Origin: Pseudovirgaria hyperparasitica
Taxonomy: Eukaryota; Ascomycota; Dothideomycetes; Acrospermales; Acrospermaceae
Direction of reading: 5' to 3'
Assembly (NCBI RefSeq): GCF_010093815.1
Contig: NW_022985549.1
Span: 1,323,446-1,387,445 of the forward strand
Length of the DNA stretch: 64,000 bases
Translations under genes and position numbers: made by a program
Notes under the pieces: model-generated
Seen by the model: only the letters and a program-made list of their open reading frames with translations
What the model was told of the DNA's origin: nothing
Database searches by the model: none
Shown: positions 1 through 10,343 of the stretch, piece after piece
Numbering within the stretch: position 1 is the stretch's first letter
Layout of the letters: each line of letters opens with the position of its first letter

Positions 1-107
1 AGCATCGTAGCTGCGACAGAATGATCATCCTCTTGTCTCGATTTGTTTGCTATCATACAACGTGAAAACTGTTCCCTCAATCCTAGTTGAGCTGTCCCGA
101 GGCTTTC

Positions 108-1301
108 ATGGCTGACATACCACGCAATAACGCGTTTTATGCTGAAGAAATAGCTGATGCTGATGCTAGTGGTGAGACAGCCTTTGTGTCGATGACTGAT
201 ACCGATACGTCCGCATATCACGAAACAGCTCTGCAAGCTATCGACCCGGACAGTAATCCTGTCGCTACCGAGCCCGAGACATTCTCCCAAGCTGTAGAAA
301 GTGCTTCACAACAACTGAGGAACGAACTCGCCAGGAGCCGGGCTGTGGAGTCCTTCTCTACCACCGATACTGACCCTTCCGACTACCAGGAACAGGCCAT
401 CGAGAGCTACGCAGCATCGCAAATGGATACGACAACTCCAAGAGCGGAACAACGACCGCAATTCTCCGAGACAACGAGTACAGATGTTCAACTAAAAAGC
501 CAGTTATGCTCTCCACTCGCTTCACTAGCTCCTGCTCAGCCAAGTTCACGATCAGTTACAGTTCAGTACATTCCTACAGAGAACGCGTATGATAAATGGT
601 CGGCAGTTTATGATAGCGACGGAAATGTCCTTCAAGCAATCGATGATCTCGAATTAGAGCAATGGCTCCCACAGTTTCTCGACCTCGCCTGTAGATCAGT
701 CTCAACCCCAGCAACCACGATTCTAGACGTGGGGTGTGGTACCGGCCGCAACACAGCCAAGGTCTTCGCCGTACAAACCTCGACAAATTGCCCTACCCAT
801 GTGACAGGTATCGACCTGTCGTCAGGTATGCTCACAGTTGCAGAGAAGAAGCTTCGACCTTTTGCAACCGAAAACGTCACACTCGAGCTCGTTCACGCCG
901 ACCTGTTCTCGCCCTCCACATTGCCAAGCCTACCTCTCGGTGATGCACTGATCTCAACTTTGGTCCTCGAACACATCGAACTCGACCCTTACTTCCGTGT
1001 TCTGTCTTCACTTTTGCGTCCGGGAGGCTACGCTCTGGTCACAAACATGCACAAAGAGATGGGGATGCAAACGCAAGCAGGTTTCAATGCGACCGACGGA
1101 ACAAAGATCAGGGGTACGAGCTGGGCACACGGACTACCAGAGACGATCCGGGCTGCACACAAAGAGGGACTGGAGCTTGTTGGAAATGCGAGAGAGAGAA
1201 GTGTTGAGGAGAGCATGATAGGCAATCAGGTCGGAGAACGAGGGAGGAAATGGATCGGTGTCAATATTTGGTATGGGTTGGTACTACGCAAAAAGCAATA
1301 G
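108..1301 (+). CDS. Class I SAM-dependent methyltransferase with long disordered N-terminus
   Basis: Single-exon protein of 397 aa. I start it at the first ATG (108); the frame is open only back to a stop at 84-86. Residues 1 to about 155 are acidic, Ser/Thr-rich and probably disordered. They hold two similar blocks, each with TDTD followed by xSxYxExA, about 60 residues apart. The catalytic part begins near residue 160. It has motif I (LDVGCGTGRN, about 206-215), an acidic motif II (TGIDLSSGM), the LEHIEL segment about 80 residues later and an RPGG turn. This is a Rossmann-fold methyltransferase of the UbiE/type-11 sort. The methyl acceptor cannot be read from sequence. No signal peptide or membrane segment is visible. 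A 5' intron that adds upstream coding sequence is possible. Confidence 0.85.
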   Translation: MADIPRNNAFYAEEIADADASGETAFVSMTDTDTSAYHETALQAIDPDSNPVATEPETFSQAVESASQQLRNELARSRAVESFSTTDTDPSDYQEQAIESYAASQMDTTTPRAEQRPQFSETTSTDVQLKSQLCSPLASLAPAQPSSRSVTVQYIPTENAYDKWSAVYDSDGNVLQAIDDLELEQWLPQFLDLACRSVSTPATTILDVGCGTGRNTAKVFAVQTSTNCPTHVTGIDLSSGMLTVAEKKLRPFATENVTLELVHADLFSPSTLPSLPLGDALISTLVLEHIELDPYFRVLSSLLRPGGYALVTNMHKEMGMQTQAGFNATDGTKIRGTSWAHGLPETIRAAHKEGLELVGNARERSVEESMIGNQVGERGRKWIGVNIWYGLVLRKKQ

Positions 1302-3703
1302 CTGCGATGATAGCCTTCTTTGTTGCAGACTCATGTACAACTTAGCCTAGCTCGGCATCTCCCAAAGAGTACGTAGCCTCCACGCTGTGATCTGGCTGCT
1401 CCGGCATTTCGATGTTGTCTTTGGAATATAGATGAACGAGTCCATATATATTTACTACCCTTCTTGTGCAGACAGACCGTAAGTGATGTAAATACGTACT
1501 TGACCGCACATTCTACCCAGTGGTGCATTCTTTGATATGTGATCCTGTTCTGATGTAAGTAAGACAGTCAACGACCCCGCTAGCTTGGTAAGTAAGAGCG
1601 CATCAAGTAATCACTCAGGGCTAAAACTGTGGTCTTAGTAAGCGCATTGTGCAATATGCTGGATCATATGCCTTCCCAGGCGGACACGATGAGACCGTTG
1701 GTGGATCGATAGGATATATGATGTGACGCTTAGAGACTGTGCCGCTACTAAATATAGATCACTCTCATGATTTCTGTAGAGATGTGCGGTGGATCTGCAT
1801 ATACGCTAGACAAAGCGCTACCGGGTCACAGTCATCGGATCATTGTATTGATGAGATATTGACGTTGTGAGGCTTTTTCAAGCAAAGTGATGAATTGACA
1901 TGGAAAACAATATATAGATGAGGGGAAAGCTGGTCATAGTGAAACAATGTGAGTATGAACTGATAATACCCTGATTGGGTTCATAGCTTTACTGCCACTC
2001 CAGTTGTGTCTTACCGTAGACTTCGTTGTCATGTTAATAATGTTCATTGCTGAGGTCGTTTTAACGACATTTCTGCTATGATATCCACAGAATAGTTGAG
2101 TAGACTGCTAAACGGCTGCAAGGTCTTCTGGTCAGAATGGGTATGTTGACACCACCGGATCTGGATGGTTCTCCGAAGTTTGTGCATTAATCAGGTTTAC
2201 TCGAAAGAAGATTGGCGCCGGTTCTTATGACGTCTTTCTGGTGCTCAACAGCTTAGGACCTGTTTCGAAACATGATGGATTAGCTGTGCTTGTCTCCGGA
2301 TCTTATTCCGCCTTGGCTATTAGTCACATTACTACTCACATTACGAGTGCCACCCGTGACGCCTACCGACCGATGAGACGGATATCGAGTGACTTTAAAA
2401 AACACTGGACTGGTCATCAGGAGGGTGTAAGTACCTTGCTTAGCTCGAGTCATGGGTAGAGTGTGATGTGGACTGGGATTGGTAATAGAGCGTCAGGGGC
2501 TGAGGCGAGGCGGATGGATGGATGGTCTAGCGTATCGATAGCTTGCCTATCAGTGCAGGGGTGGATGGCGGTCGCGGTCGTAATTGTAAGATCGCAGACG
2601 GAATGTTGACGTGATACACTACCCTTTCTTTGGTACTACTTTGACATGGGGAATGATGTACAATGAAGTATCGACAGTCGAGCCTGCGGTATGTGTAGGA
2701 CGACATGTCTTAGACAGCGGCACTTCTGATGACGGGGCCAGAGTGATATTGCTAAATATTGACAAGGCCCCAGGAGAAGATGTCGTTTTTTGATGGTCGA
2801 TCATCGCATTCACTGACGGGAGCACGGATGTACAGGCGGGCCGCCGTCGCCAGTAATACTGGCACTGGGACCAAAACCAACACTGGCTGGCATTCACTGC
2901 TAACCGTTGCTGCTACCATGATACTCTCCACTGGCACTTGGGGGCTTGCCAGCTCATCGTGCATAAAACATTACCGCATCTGCCACCGGTACCTGAAAAT
3001 CGTCTATAAACTACTGCTGGCCCTCGCGAATGCCACCGCAGTTTGTCCTCGTACACAGCTCTTTCTCTTTCTCTCTCTCTCCTTTTCCCCCTACATCAGC
3101 AGAATGAATGGCTGGTTCGACGCGCAGGAATGATGAGATGGGGAGTCCGCATGGGCTGAGGGGTTGATGCTCCTCGTGATGAAGGCTCGCAGCCAATCAG
3201 CAGCCCGAGACTACCACCACAACAAAAGTCGCTGTACCCAACTCGGTTCGTCTGCTCGCAGCCATGAGCATTCTTCTCGCTCTCTTTCTAATTCTCTCCC
3301 TCTACATCCCCCCCCTTCTGACCCCCCTCTGACTCCCTCTGACGTTGCTCCATGCACTTCTGACTTGCTCACGCCTGTCCATCGCCGCCGCGGCAGGCTG
3401 CCCGGGAAAGCGCTAGGCCTGGAAATGGCATAGAATCGCTCGTTCCCAGGTAGGTCTCGTCTCGTAGTGGAGGGGGGAGGGGGTGCCTGACATGCGTCCT
3501 GTATGTCCGGTTTCCTCGCTGCTCTCTTGTCTGTCCAGCTCCATTCTCCATTTCCGTCTTGCTCTGGTCATAACCGTGTGTATATTCGCATCTCCAGCTT
3601 TGTCTACGCATTCATACATACATACCCCTGACCGTGCCGTGCTGCTGTATGCGCATTCCATCATAACGCGCTATTCTCTATCGGGGTTTCCATCAGACCC
3701 GCA
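1302..3703. other. Intergenic region without a supported gene
   Basis: About 2.4 kb with only short, compositionally unremarkable ORFs and no recognisable domain. From about 3060 the + strand becomes pyrimidine-rich (CT and C runs near 3065-3095 and 3275-3340). This is usual for promoters and 5' leaders of filamentous fungi and fits transcription of the gene starting at 3704. I see no tRNA or transposon ends. Confidence 0.5.
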
Positions 3704-4699
3704 ATGTGCTGGTTTCCATTATTCAAATCTTCCAAGCGCCGGAAAAAGGCTCCGAGCAAAAGAGAAAGCGTGTCTGAGAAGAGCGCATATGACGACCAAG
3801 ACGACCGTCGTCGGGGGAGGAGACAGTCGCACCAGGCGCAAAGCGCGCACTACAACACCTTTGGCGCAGCCGATCCCCTGCGCTCACATAAACCGCATTT
3901 ACGAGTCGACGTGCCGGATCGAGTGAATCGTCATGTCCGAGTCCATCTGCCGTCGTCGTCGACAGAAATGCTACTAAACCCACGGCCAGAGCGCTCGCGC
4001 CAGCACCGCCAGCGACATCACCGCTCCACCACCACTTTACGCGGACGAGGAGCGAAGCGCGATCCTCCAGTAAAGACGAAGCGCAAGCCGCCTGGCCAGA
4101 CGAAGAAAATGCCGTCCAGCAAGTCCGCGCAGAAACAGGAGTGGCAGCGTATCCCGTCTCCGTCATCGGCGTCGACCTCGACCTCGTCTCGCAAACACAG
4201 AAGACACCACACGACGACACAACCGCAACAACGACAACAACAACAGCCACAGCCGCAAGACTACACTCACTACACCCAGCCCTACTATGAAACAGCACAA
4301 TATCGCCACTACTACGACCAATACCGCCAATACTACCAGCAGCAGCAGCATTACTACACTCAATATCAGCAAACCCAGACCCCGGCATATACACGTTCAC
4401 ACTCTCGCACACGCTCCAATTCCCGCCCAAACACATCTGCCCGCCGCGCGCAGCCAACTCCCGACACGCGCTTCGCCGTGCGTGCAGCCACAAATACCGC
4501 CCTGGAGCGCATCCGCCGCGACGCATTCACGCGCTCCCCACCACAGGCGCAGCAACCCGCACTCCGGCGTACGCGGGCTACAGTTGACACTGCGCAGACG
4601 CCGTTTCATTGGGATTGTGTGGCCGACGCAAGTTCGAGTGCCAGAGCGAGTGCGAGTGTGGGTGCGTCTGGACAGCAGAGGCGGCTGCGACGACTGTGA
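3704..4699 (+). CDS. Basic, Q/Y-rich low-complexity protein
   Basis: 331 aa, one exon. No catalytic domain is recognisable. The first 16 residues are striking: a Cys at position 2 and a short aromatic/hydrophobic patch (MCWFPLF), followed directly by a Lys/Arg cluster (KSSKRRKK). The rest is highly basic and disordered. It has Arg/His-rich stretches to about residue 170, then a Gln/Tyr/Thr-rich prion-like block (about 180-230) with many Tyr-Gln and Tyr-Tyr pairs, then an Arg/Ser/Ala tail. A long ORF on the opposite strand is a composition shadow. The pyrimidine-rich leader upstream supports transcription in this direction. Function is unknown; an RNA- or membrane-associated scaffold is only a guess. 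Confidence 0.6.
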   Translation: MCWFPLFKSSKRRKKAPSKRESVSEKSAYDDQDDRRRGRRQSHQAQSAHYNTFGAADPLRSHKPHLRVDVPDRVNRHVRVHLPSSSTEMLLNPRPERSRQHRQRHHRSTTTLRGRGAKRDPPVKTKRKPPGQTKKMPSSKSAQKQEWQRIPSPSSASTSTSSRKHRRHHTTTQPQQRQQQQPQPQDYTHYTQPYYETAQYRHYYDQYRQYYQQQQHYYTQYQQTQTPAYTRSHSRTRSNSRPNTSARRAQPTPDTRFAVRAATNTALERIRRDAFTRSPPQAQQPALRRTRATVDTAQTPFHWDCVADASSSARASASVGASGQQRRLRRL

Positions 4700-5419
4700 G
4701 GTTTATGGATAGAGCTTTTGAGTGGGCGTGGAGTACAGATTAAAGGGGTTGAGGTATAGATTTCGTGCACAGAGAGGTTCCACTTAGGCGATCTTCTCTT
4801 TCGTTTCCTTTCTTGGGTCTCTGGGTTTCATCATTTGGTGTTTACATAGCATATTGACCCCCGGTGACAACAGGAGGCGCATACATTGTTCATATCAGCT
4901 AATGCATGGGGGTGTCCTGGAGTTATGATTGCACAGTTCAAGTCCGTGGCGTGAAGCTGGACGCGAGTAACAATATGAACTAAGAAACATCAAGACTGCA
5001 GGTAATTATAGGTCTAGGTATTGATATCTTATCTTATCACGTTACTTTTTGGTCTTCATTATTGAATCAAGATTTTTATACGCTTTGCTCTTTTGAAACT
5101 CTCGGTTCTTTTACGATTCTAATTCAATGCCAACTGATTCTTTTGAAGAGTTGTTCTCTTGGAGGGTATCCTAAGTAACGTATGTATCGTCATATTCGTA
5201 CAGCATATATACTTTCTCTCATCTCCACTGAGCGTCAAGCGCGAAGTCATGTTTAGTAATACACATATCAACAAAATGGTACCATATCCCATTTTCCTAT
5301 CATATGCCATCTTTCCTACGCTATGGTATTCCTCCTATGCTATCCCCTTATATCTCACCTCCGCTTCGCTTTTCCTCTCCTTTCCCTCCTCCCCCCTCTC
5401 CCTCCTCGCCCCTCCCCAC
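4700..5419. other. Convergent intergenic region
   Basis: This lies between the 3' end of the Q/Y-rich gene and the 3' end of the LPMO gene, which face each other. It is moderately AT-rich around 4980-5330, with pyrimidine runs near 5360-5420. It probably holds the two 3' UTRs. No ORF with coding character. Confidence 0.5.
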
Positions 5420-6613
5420 TCATGCATGAAAACGCCGCGCATGCGGATGCCCAATCGCGCGCTTCCGGACAATGGCACCGTTCGAGCACGTCGTGCCTGC
5501 AGCCACATTCTGCGCCGTGCCCGTGCCCCCTAGACAGATTGCAAACTGCGACGGTCCGAAACACGCCACTTGCCCGTCTGGCACGCCAGCGCACGAGCCA
5601 GTACCCGCGCCAGCATCTTGGGAAGGCGCCGGAGCAGGAGCAGGAGCAGGAGCAGGCGCCGGGTCCGCGGGTGCAGGTGCGGGCGTGTCGACGGGGGCGT
5701 CGACGGGAGTATCAGTGTCAGCGGACGGAGGAGTAGGGATAGGTGCGGAGTCAGGTGTGGACGGGGCGCCGCCCTGGGCACCACCCTGGAAGCCGCAGCC
5801 GCCGGTGAGTTCGGGAGTCAGTTTGACGGCTGGGTCCATGACGACGGAGGTGCCACGGTGCCCTTCGGGGATGTTGAGGTCGAAGCCCTCGGTGGCGAGC
5901 CCGGTGTCTGGGCATGTGCCAACGCCGGCGGCATTGGCGACGTAGATCTGGGGAAGACTGTCGGTGTAGGACTTATCGTCGGCGCCGCCGGTGATGGTGA
6001 TGGGTGCGCAGTCCATGTACATTTCGCGGTTGCCGATCTTGCTGTTTCGGAGGTCAGTTGTGGGAAAGGGGTGGCAGAATTTGTGAGGGGAAGCTTACTT
6101 GAACCATGTCCAGGCGAAAGTCGCCTGACCGTTCGGGAGTTCGGCTGGGATGGGCACCTGGAATGTACGCAGACACTCTTTTCCGGAGTCGTTGCCACAC
6201 TGCGTCCCACCCGGAGCCTTAACCTCGTTGATCGGGGTAGTCTCGTTGATATTACCGACTGCATCGCCGGGACAGCCTCCGAGGATGGTGTGGATGACCT
6301 TCCAATCGGCTGGGTTTTTTGACGGAGTGGAGTCGTAGTTCACGGCGAACTGACACGATCCACCCCCATGCAGAGCACTTCCATCAAAGGAGACGGGAAT
6401 CGTAGAGCCAGCAACAACGTCCGTGAGCCCACCCGCTTGTGGTATGGTGGCGCCCTTGCAGGGAAAGTTAGATGGTCCCTTCGGATTGAGAGGGGCGTTG
6501 GGGGTTTGAGCGATGTTGGCAAAGGGGACAGGGCTGATCATCACGATATGGGCGTGAGCAGCAGAGGTGAGCAAGAGGGCCAAGTTGGCCAGAGCGACGC
6601 GTGAGAGGACCAT
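5420..6613 (-). CDS. Secreted AA11-family lytic polysaccharide monooxygenase with C-terminal Cys-rich module
   Basis: Two exons, 6613-6099 and 6041-5420, with a 57-nt intron (6042-6098). The joined product is 378 aa. The signal peptide ends at Ala21, so the mature protein starts with His22, the first copper-brace ligand. The second His (His82) is in ALHGGGSCQ. The axial Tyr (Tyr180) is in GNREMYMDC. The segment FAWTWFNKIGNREMYM, rebuilt exactly across the splice, is the AA11 signature. AA11 enzymes oxidatively cleave chitin. After about residue 240 comes a Pro/Ala linker, then a small Cys-containing module (from GSCAGVPDGQ) resembling the X278 module often attached to AA11 proteins. The gene would act outside the cell, perhaps together with the GH2 enzyme at 60250. 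Confidence 0.93.
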
Positions 6614-6836
6614 GTTCAAAAATTGAAAAGCTTTCTTAAGCTTACTGAAAGATAGAATCGCCAAGGACAGGATGTTCGCACTGGGCAGAACGGGTATATT
6701 GATATGAAGATAATGGATGTACTTCCGTGAAAGAAGGAATGAACGGGTTGCTCCAGGCAGACCACTTGTATACAGAGAGCTAAAGGAGTGTAGAGAATGG
6801 TGGATTGGGGAGGATATGGTGGATGGAGGGCGAAAG

Positions 6837-6844
6837 TATATATA
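6837..6844 (-). promoter_or_regulatory. TATA-like box of the LPMO gene
   Basis: TATATATA about 224 bp upstream of the LPMO start codon, in otherwise mixed sequence. It is a plausible TATA element only; no transcription start can be seen. Confidence 0.35.
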
Positions 6845-8272
6845 CCAACCAAGCTTTGCACCATCGCACTTACAGTGTGCTGACTGACGTTGTACAATGC
6901 TAGCATTGTTTGTTTGTTTCAGCACGCGCTTCACAGCCAGAGCGAAGCGCTGCCGACACCCAATGGTGTGGAGTGAGATCGTCCGGCACGACAAATGTTA
7001 AAGTGTCGTCCATCCTGGCGGCAAGGCGCATCATAGGGCAAATCATGCACGTTGGGTTCGGTCTTGTGCTTTATCGGACATTATAGTCTGGCCCGACGTT
7101 ACAGACAAACCGAAAGTAAGCACCGCGGAGTCATCCACAAGGAGGCGAGCGACCGATATAGCAGAGTTACCATACTTCCCAAGAAGTCCACTGTTGATGT
7201 TGAAGTGGTTCATGGTGGATGGATTGAGAGTGTGTGTTCGCTTCACAGACGTTGCCACTTGCAGCGGTAGTGAGGCTGAAGGAGGCGCAGGCCGCCACAA
7301 ACCACGACACAACTCTCACAACATGGCGGCAGATTATTAATTAGTGACTCGGTGATAGCGAGGCAGCGCCTGGTCAGGACGCATGAAAGCGTCCAGGCAA
7401 GCCGCATGACAACAATTCATGCACTGCACTACGGACTGCTCTGTGGAGTCTGGCCATGGACGAACGAAACGAAACGAAACGAAACGTACTGAAGAGTGAA
7501 GCCCTCCTTTTGCCCGACCCACGAGAACAAGGCATCCCGATCCAACAAACATTGGCAACACTGTATAATAGTTGTGCTATGCAGTACGTGCTACTGTGGC
7601 GGCACCAGCATTACACGCCACGAACCATGGTGCGGAGTGGGAGAGAGCATCGAATCGGTCCTCACAACGGCCTTGTCCCACCCATAACCTGCGACTTAGC
7701 GCACACTCTAACGCCCGGAGTCTACAACCCAGTTGAAGCAGGTGATAGGCAAGTCTTTTTATTCACGCGCGAGAGGCAGATATTCATCAAATGGATGTGT
7801 TAAGGTTGGTCGAGAGGTTGTGGGCCAAGGGGCTACTATCCATTCATAGGTCAAGGGGTGAGGTTTGAACTTTGACCCTGCCAGTGCCAAGGGCGCCTAG
7901 AGGCTTCATCTGTCCGTCTACCAACAGTCCTTTTGTCTCCAAGTCTCTGACAGCCATCCACCGCTAAGCCAAACTATAAGTACTTTACCGATTTTCGGGA
8001 TGAGGAGGAGGATGGAGCGAGTTGCTGAAAGGGGGAAGGCAAGGGGCAGAGACGGTGGCCAAGGCCTCGATAGAAGGAAAGTGGAACTACACTAATTATC
8101 GCGTTTGATGCTCGACACTACCAATACAACGAGACGTGTGCGGGTCCGTCAATGCGACATTATTATGTGGTATCCATAGTAATTACTATTTTTCTCGGAC
8201 GTATGTTGCGTTGCTCATACTACAGGACTGCGGCACGTGGAAACTAGGACGAAGTGCCGACTAGTGAGGACA
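6845..8272. other. Intergenic region upstream of the LPMO gene
   Basis: No gene is supported. It contains a small AACGA-type tandem repeat (about 7463-7487). A 115-codon + ORF at 7456 has no family features. The last few hundred bases run into the inverted-repeat element that starts at 8273. Confidence 0.45.
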
Positions 8273-8310
8273 CCATCCCGTCGTTTTCCTAGAACCTGAG
8301 TCACTTAGCA
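8273..8310 (+). repeat. Left terminal inverted repeat
   Basis: Begins CCATCCCGTCGTTTTCC and pairs with the reverse complement of 8752-8787. Confidence 0.65.
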
Positions 8311-8751
8311 TTTTTTAATTTCACGCGTGTGTTTATACACCCTAATTAGATAGTTATTTTACCTCTCTACCTCTATATAAGGGTCTATATATAATAATAT
8401 CTATATAGACTTATAGAGTAGAGTAAGGCGATTAATCCTATATATCTTTTAAGCTCTATACTCTCTAATTTACTCTATAATAAGAGGGTATAGTTTCTTA
8501 GAGAAGAGGAAGAAGATAGTTTTCCTCGAACCTAACGCGGTTTTCGCACGGCCCTCTTCTAAGAACTTTTTAAGATCCTTCTCTATCTCTTTAGAAGAAC
8601 TTTATAAGAATAAAATAAACTTATAAAGGGATAGAGGTATATCTAATTAATTATTATATCTACTTTTTAAAGCTCTTAAATACTTATAATAGACGTAAAA
8701 GTAGAAAGAGCTCTAGGTATAAAGATGGGAGAGAGAACAAGCGCGTGCTTG

Positions 8752-8787
8752 TGCTAGTGACTCATGTTCTAGGAAAACGACGGATGG
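8752..8787 (-). repeat. Right terminal inverted repeat
   Basis: On the minus strand it reads CCATCCGTCGTTTTCC onward. It matches the left repeat except for one substitution and two one-base gaps. Confidence 0.65.
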
Positions 8788-8966
8788 ATCATCCCGCTTC
8801 TGCTCTGCAAGGAATCAACCTTCGTTCACTTTCACTGTGTACACACAAAAGTCGAGGGTCTGGTAGGATTCGTCTGGTAGACATGGCTATTCTAGTATCA
8901 TTCATGTATGGTAGAGCGAGGGCGTCCAGCTCCCCGTCAACCACACAGCACAAGCCCTCCCACCCG

Positions 8967-9555
8967 TCAGTACCTGCGGTGGAAGTCCTCTAGCAAGATT
9001 CGGACGATCCCGCCAGCCTTTGCCGCGTCTAGAGGATAATAGAGTTTCTTCGAATGGGTGTATTTTGCGAGCTCAGCGAAGGACTTGAACACCTTGACTT
9101 CGCGTCCAAGGCGGCGAGCGTTCATCAGGTCCACCAGATTCACAAACACTTCGGTCCTGAGAGCCTTCAAATGCAATCAGTATATCGCCGAACTGACTGC
9201 CGAATCAACGCACCTTCTTACACTTCGATATCGAAACTGGCACAGGATCAATCCGAACCTCACGGCACAAAGTCTGCCAGCTCTCTAGTTTCGAAGCTTT
9301 GTCTTCGAAGAAAGAGTTGATTTCTTCTTGGAAAGCTTCGCATTTCTGATCGGCGTATTGGTCACGGTTTCGGATCTTGCCTTTTTTATCGACCCAGCCC
9401 TGGTGCTTGGCTAGACGAGCGAATTCCGTCTTTAGGCTAACTCCGTAGTCTGGAACAAATCCATGATCACGGAACGACTCGAAATATACGTTGTGATAGG
9501 TCTCGGCAGACTCTTTGATATGAAGACCCTGTAAGAGGTAGGAAAGGGTTGTCAT
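8967..9555 (-). CDS. Conserved fungal protein of unknown function (5' end uncertain)
   Basis: Two exons, 9555-9214 and 9164-8967, with a 49-nt intron (GTGCGT donor). The joined product is about 180 aa. The pattern LEsWQxLCREvxIDPVP...CKK/ALRxxxVNLVDLmnARR...YT...FPL...LLxD recurs in many Pezizomycotina hypothetical proteins of unknown role. It is cytosolic by appearance. The ATG at 9555 may not be the true start: the same frame stays open upstream to about 9680 and reads plausibly (ECTRKSKCFHWGLVYEKD, with Cys/His spacing like a small metal site), but has no ATG. Alternatively a 3' splice site (CTCTTACAG) just inside the present start implies a missing upstream exon. It may be a decayed or partial gene, given the neighbouring transposon relic. 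Confidence 0.6.
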
Positions 9556-9679
9556 TGCGTTATATCCTGGTCGAAGGACATTCTGGTTACCAAGTGGATG
9601 GCCAGTTCTGTCTTTTTCATATACCAGGCCCCAATGGAAGCACTTGGACTTTCTCGTACATTCGATGGGTTTTTTGATT

Positions 9680-10343
9680 CACCATACCACTTCATGCCTT
9701 GCGGTGTATGCAGTTATTGAGCGCGTGCTTGCTTGGAATGCATAGCATGCACGCTACAACTATACGTCCCATCCGGTCCTTCGGCCATTGGACAGGCAAG
9801 TATCTCGCTATTGGCTATCTTGTTGGTCTGAATTGAACATGGCTGAGATATACTGCCAGGATTGGTTCATGGATCTGAATCATTGGCTACAATTTTCCCA
9901 GATTGTTCACCGTGCACGGATCGGGGGTTCAATACAAGGGCCGAGGCGATGCATCTGCAGCCGCCACAGAGTACACTTCCACGCATGACGCAGTCACCCC
10001 GGAAAGGCGACTACTGACAACTTGTACACCCTTATCATACATATACTTGACTGCGCCACAAGGTCTGCTCATTGGACAGCCTGACCGGTCAAGATTTCGT
10101 TTCCTCTCCGCCCCTGTCAATGTTCTACATGATGCACTTCGGAGGCGCACAGCAAGGCTTATCGCGTCTCGTGGCATACCTTCATTGGCCACCATCAGCA
10201 ACTGTCTATAAAGCCGTGCAGAAGACGGCACGTGACATAACCTCTAGTCATGATATTCATAAACGCTGGGACTAGCTTGTTGTCGGCCTGGCAATCGATG
10301 AGGAACAGAGGTGTTCCATTTGCATAAGTTACATGACCTGAAC
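9680..10343. other. Intergenic region
   Basis: Short ORFs on both strands here begin at non-ATG codons and show no family pattern. It presumably holds the divergent promoters of the genes at 8967-9555 (minus) and 10344 (plus). Confidence 0.4.

Larger units (their letters stand above)
8273..8787. mobile_element. RIP-degraded, MITE-like element with terminal inverted repeats
   Basis: The two ends are near-perfect inverted repeats: 8273-8310 and 8752-8787 (shared core GTCGTTTTCCTAGAAC). They differ by one substitution and two single-base indels. Between them lies about 440 bp of extremely AT-rich, TpA-rich DNA without coding frames, as left by repeat-induced point mutation. A third, diverged copy of the core (GTTTTCCTCGAACCT) lies inside at 8519-8533. 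The shape fits a short non-autonomous DNA transposon. I could not define a target-site duplication with confidence. Confidence 0.6.

Noticed and set aside
3723-4526. 267-codon minus ORF opposite the Q/Y-rich gene
   Set aside because: Low-complexity composition on one strand produces open frames on the other. The + strand frame starts with a good leader and its upstream region is promoter-like.
5472-6322. Two long + strand ORFs over the LPMO gene
   Set aside because: They are Ala/Gly/Val repeats antisense to the Pro/Ala linker and lack any domain. The minus strand has a complete AA11 pattern and spliced frame.
7456-7803. 115-codon + ORF
   Set aside because: Begins in a small tandem repeat, irregular composition, no recognised family.
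9929-10231. Minus ORF beginning with an LYR-like motif
   Set aside because: Starts at a non-ATG codon, and the rest shows no LYR-protein helix pattern.
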